From Pelecanus crispus (lineage: Eukaryota > Chordata > Aves > Pelecaniformes > Pelecanidae), in the NCBI RefSeq assembly GCF_030463565.1, contig NC_134643.1:127020309-127084308 (forward strand): a stretch of DNA of 64,000 nt, given 5' to 3'. The notes beneath the pieces were generated by a model. The model searched no databases. It had not been told where the DNA came from and was given only the letters and a program-made list of their open reading frames with translations. Below, one piece after another: positions 40,801 to 54,700 of this stretch (position 1 is its first letter; every line of letters begins with the position of its first letter). A program made the position numbers and the translations under genes.

Positions 40801-43800
40801 TGTGTCCCACTGGCTGTTTGTATAACCACCTGCAAGAGTTTTGGAAGGAGAGCAAGCGCCAGTGCGGGAAAAACAGAGCCCATGAGATTTTTCCACACAT
40901 CACTCTCTGCGATTTCTTCACGGTAAGGCACAAAAGACGTGCAGGGGTCAAATACCAACTACTGGTGAAACTGGGCCACCTGCCATTGTCTTACACCAGA
41001 ACTTCTCCTTGGTGGTCAAACCGACATGAGCCAGGTCCAGGCGTGCCTGCTTAATATTTGAGTGTTCAGCCCCTGTGTAAGCACCGGGGGCCTTTTTCCC
41101 TCCACCCACTTTAGCTACCCATCTTAGGCCTCAGCACACCTAAAAATTAGATGCTGGGACAAGTGGGATGCTTCGGGGTAGCTGGGTGACACATGTCTAG
41201 CATCTGTCTAGAGCAACCCTGTGCAGTCTGGGCTGCACATGGACCTGCCAGCAGGAAGCACAGCTCCCCATATGCAGCTATCGGCAGGCTTCGGAGACAG
41301 TGTCCATTGCTACATCAATCTAGGATGTTAAACCTTCCTGGCCAGGGCAGTAGTGGCTGCCTTCGGCCAGCTGTGCAGTCGTGACAGCGTTATCATAGGA
41401 TTTAGACAACTTTGGTATTATGCCTATGGGAATCTCAGGGAAGCCCCTGCCTTTCCCAGAAAGCCCCAACCAGAAGGTCATTGCTACAGTGGAGTGTCTC
41501 AGTCTTTACCCTTTCTATTGAAGCTTGGATGTTGTGAAAAAGAGAGAACCATAATGCACAGGGATGGAAAGAGCAAGGGGAGCCAGACTGGAGCCCGGCA
41601 GTGCAATTGAGTCACTTGTCAATAATCTAACATGGAAGTTAGGCTCCTGAGCTGGACTCCTGGTGGGCTGTTTTCTGGTTCTAGAGATGCTACTGTCCTC
41701 CTAGGTGACCTTCTGAATGCTGGGTAACCCGCTAGACAACTTCCCAGCAGAGCTGCTTCTCCGGTGTAGGTCAATGTGCCAGTATTGGCAAAGACCAGCA
41801 AAGAGTCACCTATCTGGAAAAACTCTGGAGCCACCTGGAATCCAGTTTTCGCATGGTGATGGTGCAGCACATGAACATCAGCTGCAGCTGAGATGTGCTG
41901 AAACAGACATGAGCTAGAGCAGCTGGACAAAAATTATTCTGTTAATCATACTTTTACGGTAAACCATGCCACTAAGTATAAACAGTGAAAATAAGAATAT
42001 TTTGTTGCAGAATACTGAATGGTACTGTATGGCCATTAATCACAATTATATAGAACAAAAATCATTAATTAATAATGAACACCATACTCCTGAAAGGTAT
42101 CAAATTTAAAGGCCTGCCCTTGTAAGAGACAACTGAATTACAGCCCTCACCTTGCGCATCTCAGCCCCTTTCAGGTAGCATATTTCTAGGGACAAATGCA
42201 CCCTCTGGTGCTGTTCTCCGCTCCTTGGCTGTCCGCAAGAGCTGACATGGGCACCTCAGAGGCAGAAAGCAAGACTCACTGACCTGGCTCTCACCTCCTT
42301 CCCCCAATGCGGCCCTCTCCTTTTTCCTGATTCCCCATGTCTTTTGGAGCTTGTGGACTTGTCGGCCCCAGAGGAGCCTGCTGCACAGCACTTGCCCTGG
42401 TGCAGGATCCCACCCACCCCTGGCCACCCACAGCCCAGTCTGCCCGGTGCCCCCTTGGTGCACCCCTCATCCCTGTGGCCTGAGAAATGGTCCGGAGAGA
42501 AAGACGGTCTAAGCAGGAGGAGCTCCTTTCTTCTCTTTTGCTGTTCCCCTTCAGCAGCTTGACCCAGTGTAAAGGCTAAATGGAGCAAATAGCTCTATGG
42601 AGGAGAATAAAGCAACGCAGGAATGGAGCATCATTAATGTTCCTGTCTTTGTCTGGACGGCACAAATTCCATCTTTGTCTCTTCACTTCTTAAATTGCTT
42701 AATTGCTACTTTTTTGTGGAAGCATGGCTCTGTACAGTCCTTTAATTTGCTTTGATTAGAGCGCTAAGGATCATAATGACAAAGATGCCTTATGAATTTT
42801 GCTAGGCATGTTGCTCAGCATCTGAGATCTCGAAGTTTTAGCAGGAGCGATTTCAGCTAAGGACCGTAGGATAATAATAAACAAATTTCTTACTTAGAAT
42901 TGAAGAGGGAAATAATGATCCTTGCCTCATTTCAGGCAGGTTACCGCACACCCATCAGACCATAACATCTTTTGGCTCTTTCCTACCCAGGCTAGATACA
43001 CTTCCTGGTAGAAGGCTCCATCTCCTATTATAGCACCAGGATACTGCACTGATCAAACTGCCCAATATTACTGATTTTAATACCAGGAATTTCAGGCAAA
43101 TTTGTAGGTGTGTTGTCTGTCTCAGGAAGTCTAATACCTGCACTGCTTTCTGGTACTACTGTATAACACAGGCTATGATAGTAGCTGTTGAGCCAGTACG
43201 TAAAGCCTGCTTCTCCTCTGTTTTCTTTCAGTGTGAAGATCAGAAAGTGGAATTATTGTATGACACCTTAAAGAGAGTTGGTGACAGCTTTTCACAGTAC
43301 TTTCCACCATCCATTTCCCTATCACTACACTCATCCACCAGCTATCTTGGCTTCTTCATTGGTGACAGCCACGCAAATATCATCAAAGAGTTTGCTCTGG
43401 CATTCTCATCAGAAGCCTCAGCCCTGGCAGGTAGGACCAACATCAGAGGGAAAACGGGTGGGCCATAGCACAAATGCTTAGGCATGGTACTGAAAACACC
43501 TCCTGTGTCTCCAGGGGAACTTAGCTGATGTTTTATTGCCAGCAAGCACCCTTTCCTCCTACAGATTTGAAAACGACGTGGCTAGGGGAGCATGTTTTAG
43601 ACTTTGAAGACACAGTGCTTTTGTCTAGAAGCTGAAATGGTTGGCCAAGTGACCGGACAGGCCATTGATCAAGATATCCAAGATAGGCAGGGATATAATA
43701 CTCCTTATTCCCAGACCTCCATCCCCATGGCGTTATGGCCCGATGGCCTGATTGCATCCCTGAGAAATAGGTCCTAATCCACGCTCCAGTGACATCCAAG

Positions 43801-46800
43801 GGAAACTGCATCACCAGTGGAGACTGAAGGGACACAGCCCCAGCATAGTGAGGTCTGGGTGAAACAAGTTCACTACATCTCAGACTGGGAGAGGAATTCA
43901 AGCCCTGTTCATTTTTTTCTCCCAGCTGAAGCCAGGGAGCAAATCCAGTCCATGTGTGTGAATTATTTTGGCATGATTAAAACCATGACATTCTGCAAAA
44001 CCATTATTCAGCAAAACTATGATCTACTCTACAACTAATTAGTATGACATTTCCTGCATCATGCAAAGCATCTAGGATAAGACAAGAGGAAGAGCTTTAA
44101 ATGACCTTTGCTTCTATGTCGTGATGTCTTTGTTTCATTCCTAGATTGCCATGTGAAGCCCTGCCTAAAGCAGCTCCACCTCACCTTGGCTCACAAGTTT
44201 TATCCTCACCATCAGAAGACTTTGGAACAATTGGCCAAATGCATTAACCCAGGGGAGACCTGCCAGTGGGTAGCTGCTCTCTACTCACGGGACATGCGTT
44301 TTGTGCATTATCAGGTACTGTCATCAGATTTATTTAATTTCCTGAGCCCACAGTCACACTCTTTGCTACAACCATCTTGCCTTTTTTATAAATGAAGAAA
44401 ATCAGTGCATGTATAGTGCAGTGTTTCAAAAGGCATGGTTGTTTCAGGTACCTCTTTGGGTTGAAAAACTGTACTCATGAATCAGTGGAAGATACCTTTA
44501 CGGTAGGCTGCTTGATCTGCATTGTCAGCAAGGTCTAATTCCAAATTTCAGCAGAAAAAAATAATCTTACGATGACATGAGAAAATAAGAGACAGGAAAT
44601 GATGATCCTTGAATATTTGTTAAGATTTGTCAGATCACAGCTTTGCAGTAAAATTCTATTCAGCAAAATTAGTTTTCTTGATTGTTCCAGCCACGATGAA
44701 AACTGCACAGGTTAAATACCAGTGAGCAGGGCACAATACTCGCTGATAATTTTCTGCTTAACAGACTCTTAGTTAAAACCAGTCAACATTTTTCCAGTTC
44801 TCATTTCCAAATTAGAGTTATGGAATGATCAACATTTTTTAGTCAGATCAGTAAATATATATATATCAGTCAGATCAGTAGAGATATATATATGAGTCAG
44901 ATCAGCTTTGTCACAAGTCTCATACTGGATTTTCGTCACACTCAGGAGAGCTGCACGTAATCACAAAAATAGCTGATAATGCTTTTGCCATGTTTGCTTT
45001 CAAGTAAGTCTGCACTAGTTACAAGAAAAAAGTATTTTTATGAAAACCAAGCGCCTATTTTTACACATACTGCAAATGCAGTAGTGTCTTACTTTTTCTG
45101 CTGAAGTGCCATTGAAGAGCATGTTGCAGAGTAGAAAACAGTGCTAGTCGCTGTGTCCGGTAGAGAGTTGAACAAGCATCCCCTGAACCGCTGCAGCACG
45201 TGCAGCAGCGGGCTCCGGGCAGCAGCCTGACCCCGCTGCATGTTCCCCCCAGACGCTGAGGGCTGTCTTCCAGTACAAGCCCCAGAACATCGATGAACTC
45301 ATGATCAACATCGGGGACTTCATCTACGTTGACCCAACGCAGCAGTCTGATGTGAGCGAAGGCTGGGTGATCGGGACTTCTCATCGGACCGGCTGCAGGG
45401 GTTTTCTTCCCGAAAACTATACTGAGAGGGCCAACGAGTCAGACACGTGGGTTAAGCACAGGTAAGTTGGGGTTTCATGGGTGTTGCTTTATGTCAGCTG
45501 CTTTTCCTGCTGGGGAGCCGTGGCAACATTCCTCCTCACCATGAGCTGTGAGCTGCCAAGTAGGAGCTGGAGGTGTTGTGGGCAGAGGAGAGCGGGGTCC
45601 TGGGGGTCTGGGTGGGATGCTGAGACTTCTGGAAGAAAAGATGTAGGACACACACCCACAGACACCCAGAGTTCATTAGTTCAGCTGCTCAAGGGATGAT
45701 CCCTGTTTGCTCTTGAACAACCTGGACATCCTAATGAATTTTAAAAGACGACATTCTAACAGGCAGGCTGAGCCTTCAGCCTGGCTCACTGCTTTCTTCT
45801 TTCTTCTTTTTTCTCACTTCAAGAGCTTGCAAAGTTAACTTGAAGTGAAACCACACAGTTACTCCACCACCTTGCGCCCACCGTCGTCTTGTTGATTTAC
45901 CCTGTATCAGCAGGCATCTGTCTGGCTTCCTGCACTTTGCTCTGCAGCTGACAGTGCGGCTGATGCTACTTGTAGATTAAGAGCTGATTTTTCTAAGCAG
46001 GGAGATGTAGGTGCACTTCTTGCTGAGTCCTCAGAGACAGATAGGAGGCAACCAGGTAGTATTTCCTGTTTAAAGATCATGCTTTAGCAGGGTTACACCC
46101 AACATATGCCATCAGTTCATATTATTTAGCCTCATTTTTACTGGGCAGATTCTAAATCAAGAACAAAATGATGAAGTGGATTGCAAGTGTGAAAAAAAAA
46201 TTGAATGGAATATGAAACCTGACTTACATGTGTCTGTAGACAAGATCATGACTCCCTTCTATTTGTGTGTGCACCCATATGTTCATACATGTGTGTTGCT
46301 TCTGCTTTTTCTACAGGGAATATGTTTTTGTAACAGCTTCAAGATCCTTCACCCAAACTGAAAATGAACCTAATGTAAAGCTGAATGGAGAAGTCCATAA
46401 TCCTAGTATGTCAAGGAGCGTAACCAATGTTTTTTCTCTTCAGGTAATTGTTTTCTTCCATTTCTTATCTTTGCCAAGTGCCTGTGCAGATATATTATTA
46501 ATTAAAAGCATTTAGTAAATTTAATAGTATCTTCCTTTTTCTCCCTCACTTTTTCATGTTATGTTGTAATGCACACACATATATATATGTATACACACAC
46601 ACACACTCATACATTCATACTGTATGGTATAATATCTCATAAATATTTTGTAACTTATATGTTGTATATTACTCTTGCCTTCTTTCATAAAACTCATTTC
46701 ATTCCTTCATAATATCACAACAAATGAGTCCTCTGCTCGGGTTTCTCTGTGCACAGCCTCACTAGGGAAGCTGTGCAGAGGTATGGCAACAAGTCTGGCA

Positions 46801-49800
46801 AGCGAGACACAGGCACAACTTCCCCTGACTTTCATATGGGTTCATAGCAGAGTAACTAGAGCAGATGTAGGCTCATTGTTCATTGTTACTTTTATGTCCA
46901 GATTCTATGGATGTCACTTGGTGGTTTACGTGGTCCCACATCTTAGCACATTTAAATCATGTTTCATATTGTTTTGTATTTTTAGATACATAGCTAAAGC
47001 AAATAACTGCACAGAACTGCAGCAAAAGAACAGCTAGCTGGAAAGATTAGCAGCACTGATGGGATTGCATTTTTGACCCAGTTTCAAAATAAACATGTAT
47101 CAGTTTTTTTCCCAAGTTTTCCACTGGTCTTCTGGTAGGAAGAGCAAGACAGACAAGGACTCTTGGTTTTTTACTTATAGCACATTTGTACCTGCACTGC
47201 CTTATTGCCTCTGACTGTCAGGGATGACTGACGTGCTGCAGAAACCCCTTTGGGCTTGCTGGCCCCATGGCCTCCCTTATTGCTGTGCTGGGGGGTAACC
47301 CTGGGTTCATTTGTGTTAAGATCAGAGAAACTTGAAGACTCCTTGAGAGAACTTCCATCCTGGGGCCTCCTAGGACACTGTGTGTACAACCGTAAGACAG
47401 AAACTTCTACACAAGTCACACATCCTTCCACTGGCTCTTGATTGCTCTTGGCCTCTCTTATCCAGCTGTGATCTGTGGCAGTGCCACTGCTTGGCCAGAG
47501 GAACAGATTTTGCAGATGTGTACATCTCCAGTCTAGGAGTTTCCCCAGCCTCTGGGTTTCCCTTAAGCAGAAGAACAAGACCACAAAACCTTAGTTCTAA
47601 ACTCTGATCTTGTGGCGGTTGATTCATGTTTCATGGCAGAAATGCAATAGTGTTTAGCCGAATACATGAATATTAATCTCATACCACTTCTTAAGAATCC
47701 CCTTCTCTACTGCTGAAGATACACATCGCTGACCTCAGTGCTGCAGCAGTAACTTGAAAAAGTTTTAAAGACTTTGACCTGTTCCTCCTTATCTTCTCAT
47801 CTGTATTTAACGTTCATTGTATACTAACCCCAAACTACTTAGAACTTATTTGTAATTCCATGCAGTCTGAGTAAAAAAGTGGCCTCAGAGGACATCTGGG
47901 TTCACTGTTGACTTGGCCGTACAGTTATGAAAAGTGTAAAAGTAGTGTTTTCTTTAGGAAAAGAAGGACAATCTTGGTGTTAGTCCTGGTGTAGAAAAAA
48001 GCATTACCACTTAAATCTTAGCTAGTTTCCCTCTTCTGTTTATATCAACCATATGATATATATTAAAATTATAATTCCTTCCCACACTGGAATTAAAAGA
48101 TCTGTTATCAGCACTACCTTTCACTAGTGTAAACACAGAGTTAAAACCTCATCTGTAGCCCATGAAGATCAGGGATCTCTTTCATTTGCCTTCAGTGGAG
48201 AGCCAGTCCAGCTTACTATTGTCCTAAAGATAGGCATCTATTATAGCAGCTCCTTTCTCTCCCGCTCTATGCTTGTTATAAACCTCCCAGGACAGGTCTG
48301 CCGTTCCTTCCTCCATCAGGCAGCATCAAGGAATCCAGACTTTTCATGCAGGTTATATATAATTTTGTAATAATACCCCTTTTTACACAGCTGTCTCAGA
48401 ATGCCACCCTGCGAAGAGGCGTGCTGGTGATGCACCACGGGGAAAGAGTTGATCAGGTCTTTGGCAAGTCTTGGCTTCAACAATGCTTGACTGCAGATGG
48501 TAAGATAATAGAGGTATCTTAGCAAATCAGAACCAAAACTAATTAACCCCAGTAATGGGTACAAGAGATTCAGTCTCCTATGTGTAAATGTAAACACTGA
48601 CACAAAAGACTGAGTAAAATTGCAAATCAGGTACAGCACTGCTTTGACCTCCACGTAACCAGTATTTCATAATCTCCTGAAGTCCTTCATGTTTATGTTG
48701 GATAACCTCTGCAGAACGAGCAAGCTTTTGTGATACTCATGTGTCTCACCGACGGATGTACAAAACACAAGACCTCTACCGCTTGTTACACGAGGTGGTG
48801 GTTGTCAGACCCCTCCACCTTTCCGCACTTGAGTTAGAATTATGGTCTGTTGATCAGAGTCACAATACATCACTAGTCAAACCTGGGGAAGAAGACCAAT
48901 AGCAAACCATGGTGGAAATGAGATGTCAGCACTGACCTAAATTAAAAGCTGAATTTCTTGGCCCTTTCTCTCAAAAAACCTATGTTCTGAGGTGAAGAAA
49001 ACTGACCCAGAACAGGGAAATATGTGTCAGGAAGAAGGAGGGGAACAAAAATGTTCAGAAGGGAGAGCTTTATGCTGAAAGTCTCTTTTGTTATGCTGGA
49101 GATCTCCTATAAGTCACACTAGATCATGAGGGTGGTACCTTCTCACTGCATAATCAACTCTCTGGTTTCATTTTTCTTCAGTGGAAATGTCGTTTTTTGT
49201 CATTTTGGCAACAGTAAACACATATCGATATGGAGTGGATTTTTGTTTCATTTGAGCCCCACAAACCCTAGTTCTCATGATTTCCTGTCCTCTCTATCCT
49301 CCCCCCGATTTGCTCCTTTAGGGCTTGCAGAAGAGGTGCTGTTTTGGTAGGACAAGTGATTTCCCAAGCCAGTGTTGTTACCTTAAAAATGTGATCTCTT
49401 TAAGGTAATAGCAGTCACTGGGTTTTTTTCATCAGTGAGACACTGACTATGTCTGCAGTACTAAAATAATCCTGTAGGCATCTGAGTTTAGGCACTGTCC
49501 CATGATCCCCCAAACTGCTTAGTTATTAGCTGTCTCCTTGGCGTGGTCTCAGCTGATGGCAGCTCCCCCTCACCCACACGGTTTACAGGTGAGGTCTGGG
49601 GAGAGCACAAACCATAGTCCATCCCCAGTGGACAGACAGCATGGGGTTTTGAGGTGGAGGGAAGAGAACCTAGCTCCTTGGGCAGATGCCCTGCTTTGTG
49701 ACTTGCCCTCATGGCCAGAGAAGGGGCCTCAACCTGTTTCATTTGCCAGTCAACATACCACTCTGGGCTGTTTTCAGAACCAGCCATCCAACCATTCAGG

Positions 49801-51758
49801 AGAAACAAAGCCATTATAACGAAATGCCACCTATGTGTTCAGCTGCTGCATCCCTTGTGCCATGGCAAAATGTCCCACTTTATTTCAGGAAAATACTACA
49901 GAGCAGATCTGAACTTCCCTGCCACCCTGCCGAAACGGAAAGACGGCATGAAGCATTTTGAACACGATCCTCCTTTATCTTGCTGTGGTATTTTCCAGTC
50001 AAGGCTTATAGGTAAGGTGGATAATATCCTACTGCAAATGTAAGGGTTTGGGAAGCAGGCTTTCATCATCTGCAAAAGCTCATACTGGCTTTGCAGTGGA
50101 AAAACTTCCTAGCGGCACTCATTGTGGTAACTCTTCTCTATGGGCAACCACTGCAAAATCGTGTTAAATAGTAAAATAGAGAGTGGGGCCGGTGGCTTAT
50201 CTTTGAGACCCATTCTGCCAGTTCCTGGCACAGAAAGTTACAAGAAAGAAGCTGCAACACTATCTGTGCCCCACTGCTTGTCTGCAAGGGACTAATGTCT
50301 TACACAGTTGTCACTGAACATCACTGAGGAGTGAAGGGGCTGGCCAGAGGAAGCAGCTTCATGGTCAGCAGAGTGTGGTCACCTCATGACAGGTACCTGA
50401 TGGCTGGGTGGTATGGGTTAGTCTGACTCAATTCACTCACTAGATGAAGTTGTTTCTGCTCCCTGAGCAAGCGCACCTGACTACGACAATGCAAGTCTGG
50501 TGCAAATGCTTGTCTCTGATGATCCAGATATATGGAGACAGCCTAATGCCTAACTGCTGTTTGCAGATTTGGAGTGAATCTTCTGTAATTATCTTTCCAA
50601 CATGCATTCTAAACTTGTTGTTGCCACCAGAATGAGCTTTTTAGTGAGCTCAGTCAGCCGATAGTGTGAAAAAATGAATAGAAATGAACTGTCAATATAT
50701 CTCATGTCAATGAAACTGAAAAGCTCCAAGCTGATTTTTGCAGAAAGTATATTGTGGTAGTTTCTCATCTGTCATGATTTGTTAAAGAGCAACTCACTTT
50801 GCTGTTCCCTCCAGGGGAAGCTCTGCTGGACCAGGAGGTAACAGTCAGCTACGTGTACTCCTCACCTGCACTCCGCTGCGTACAGACAGCTCAACACATA
50901 CTGCAGGGTAAGGCAGCGAAACTGGTCAGGTGCTTCTGCCATGGTGCAAATGTCTTTTTCAAACTTCTGTGAAATCTCTGAGATGAGTAATTAAGAAGAT
51001 GTATGACTTTGTGGTTATTTGTTGTTATATTTAAGCAGGGAAGACAAGGTGGGTTTGTCTACCTAGTAACATAGGCAGTAATAAACCTGCTGCCATGTGT
51101 ATGGTCTGGAGGGTACCATCCCATTAACTCTAGTCCTTGCTAGTTAAAATGGAATCTAATGTTATATGAAACAGAGGTGTTTCACATCAGGTTGAATTCA
51201 ACATTAGTAGGTGCTCATCAATTCACCACTACCACCTCTTCCAGAAAACATTCTGAGCCAAAACACAAATGTTTCCAGTGCTCTGAAGGATATGTATATG
51301 AATCAGGGAAGACAGCTTTCTCCTGAAAGTATTTGCCTTTGCAAGCCAAAGTATTCGAATTCCTTCATACTGCAGAACCTCTTTCCTTCTCCTTCTCCCC
51401 CTCCCTCTCCCTCTCTTCCTTGTTCCTCTCCTGTCCCCTCCGACAGGTCTGTCAGAGGTTGACAGTTCATTGCCATGTTTAGATCAGAATTATGATGGAG
51501 TGCATTTCTTCTGGGAACTAGTGCCACTCAGTAACCTCTCTTGAGAATAATCAACAAAATAATATGTCTTTTGACAAAAGAATTCCATTTCTAACACTGT
51601 AGGACAATTTACTGCCCCACCGAGGACCACTGAGCAAAATGTTATATAAAAATGGTAAAAACATTTCCTGTCTAAAGTTTATTCAGATTGCAACATTACT
51701 GAGGTCTTTTCTTCTATTCTCTCCTGTACCCTGCGGATCATCACAAGAGAGCTTCTGA

Positions 51759-51798
<40 letters not shown>

Positions 51799-54700
51799 GT
51801 AATGATGATGATGTAAGAATTTGTACTGCCTTAACATTAGTCAGAATGTAATGTTTGCTTCATTAATCAACATGATCCTCTTTTGTTTGACAATAAGTAA
51901 TTCTTTTTCATTGATGAAAATATTACAGCGAACAGGGTGGAATGTACAGCACAAGTGTAACACTTTGAGTGTACCTTTCTTTTCTAATAAATATTTCTTG
52001 TTCTTGCAGGGCTTAAGTTAGATCAGAAAGTCAAAATCAGGGTGGAACCAGGGCTGTTTGAATGGACCAAGTGGGAAGCAAGCAGAGTAATTCCTAACTT
52101 CATGACTTTAACAGAACTGGCAGCAGCCTCTTACAAAATAGACACAAGTTACAGGTAATTGCTCCTTATCTAGCTGCTAAAGCCGTATTTTTTTTTTTCC
52201 CTGAGGTATCTCTTCATCTTTTTATTTGTCACAAACCATTATGAACACTGCAAAAAAGGGGTGATTCTGATCAAATTTAGATCTGTTCCCAAAATACGAC
52301 GTGTTGTCAGCTGTCTTGTGCCAAGAGTCAACTTTGTTTGCTGCTCTGACACAAAGACACACACGTACGCTTGGGAATGTGCAGGCACGTAGCACACAGG
52401 TGCACCTCCACATGCACAAACCTCTGATACTTGTGTATGGGACCAGCCCTGCGTTGGTGTTGCCTTCAGCTCCGCTGGCTCAGTCCCATGGTTTGTCATG
52501 CACAAGGATAGCTGCATTATAGGCATTAGTGTCAGGTACCAGGGGTTTTGTTTTTACCTTTGGCTCATGTGAAGCACACTTTAGAAATGTGAAGAACAAC
52601 CTGTCGGGTAAATAACATGCTTGTTTTCAGAGACGAAGAAATGTGATTTCAGAAAAGGTTAGTAAGCCCTTTGTTTAGGGTCTGCAGGGCAGCAGCAAGA
52701 GGTCTGCCCCACGGCAGAGGGTGAGCCCAGGCTGGGAGGTGGCAGGGAGCACAGGTCCACACCTGAAACATCGCTGGAAGGGAAAGCGGGGGCCACCCCC
52801 ATGCACCTGAGGGCAGAGCCACGCAGGGTCTGGGGAGAGAGAGGTAAGCCCAACACGAGCCAGCTGTCCTTCTGGTTTTGGGGGCAGGCAGGATAACAGC
52901 ATTTCACTGTAATGGATGTTTGTGCCAAATTTGGTCAGGGACGGGGGTTGTTTTGTTTTGAGTTGCTCAAAGGTTAGTACTGTGCTCAGCAAGGACGTTT
53001 TGGGGCCCTTACAACTTGGGGGGTGGGGGGAGTGATGCCTTTTCTGAGTGCTTGCAAACCACAGCAGGGCAGGAAATGATAAGCCTCCAATTCAATCTAG
53101 CTCCTCATCTTGCTCACAAACCAGGCTGCTTTGTGTTCACAGTGCACAGCCAGATCCAGGAAATTACTCAGCTAATAAAAGTGAGTGTCTCTGGGGTTTC
53201 CCACATGCACAAGAAAGGGGGAAAGGAAACGTCTCATGTCTTAATGCATTTCTTACAGCCAAGCAACTGACTTCATTTGAAATTGCATGAAGGAACAAAA
53301 TCCTTCATTTTCTTGGATCATAGTGCTTTCTGGTGTGTCTAACCGCCAACAGACTGTTTTCCCTAGTTTTTTCAATTAAAAAAAATCTCTTGCCTCAAAC
53401 TTCCACATAGAAAAGGGTGCAAATGCAGAGCAGTGGGAAGTTCAGAGGGGAAGCTCCGAAGCAGTGCTAACTACCCCTCACAGTGCTGCTACCCCTCACA
53501 GCTCACTCAGGTCCAGGCAAAAATAGGATGGATGAGCTGTAAACTTGCACATATGATGCCAGTTTCTTCCCATCACATGCAGGGTTCACAATCCTCCGGT
53601 CCCAGGGGCTGGTTTTACCTTATTCACCCACTGCAAATGACAGCATTCAACTAGGGTGAATCCCTGATCGTTCCCTGTCAGCAGTGGACATAACCCAAAT
53701 TCTCCTGTTTCCAGTGCCACTAAGAGACATCATGAGTGGTGCTGAAACTTTTGCTGCCTATGCGTCGTGTGCTGAGATGAAATCACCTTGAGGTTCACTG
53801 CACCCAGCCGCAGACATCTAAGAGTTGGGTGCCTAGCCTGTGATGGTTAGCTAGCAGTCGTCTTGTCAGTGGAAAGAAGGGGACTCCCAAGACAGTGATT
53901 TTCCATCTTAGATAACCTACATCAGACACTTAAGATAGCATGAATTGCCCTCTGAAGGGGTGTCCTTGTCTCCCTTGACCTCACCAAACACTTGAGCTGT
54001 AGGCAGCTAAGGTTGGGTGAAGTTTAACTCTGCCTCTCTCTCCTCTCATGCTCTCACAGAAGCAGAGGGGTGGTAGATGCTCCCTGTCCCAAAGCAGGAT
54101 AAACTCTGCCTTTGCCATTTCTGCTGTTAAAGACTTCCAGTCACAGTGTAAGCCACTTTTTTCTCTTCACCCTTTGCATGGAGGACAGACCCTTCCTTTC
54201 CTCTTCACAACAGCCTTTTGCGGGCTATTATCATGTCCTTCTTCAACCTTTTCCTCTGAGCTGAACTCTTTCCATCATCCCTTGTAGGCTGTGCTTTCTG
54301 TACACCTGTTCACTGCTCCCCTCTGGATTTTCTCTTGTTGGTCCTCACCTCACATGCACTGTAGCACTCACAGCTGGAGACAGCACTCCCACCGAGACCT
54401 TAGCCTGGGCTGAGCACTCCTGTTGCCATTTAGCCTGGAACCACTTGGGCCAGTGCTGGTGATGCTCACTTCTGCTGCAGAATGCCTAGTTAATAACAGG
54501 GTTAATACTGAAAGGACTGAGGTACCAACACAACAACACATTAAAAAAAATTGCAGCTCTGCCAAAAGGCAGGCTAGTTTTGAGTACCCCAATCTAGACT
54601 TCTCCGACCTAGCCAGGATTAATATTAGCTATGATTAACAAACCAGCATGAGCTTTTCATATGGTTTTACCACCTATTTTCTACTTCTGCAGTTTGTGCC

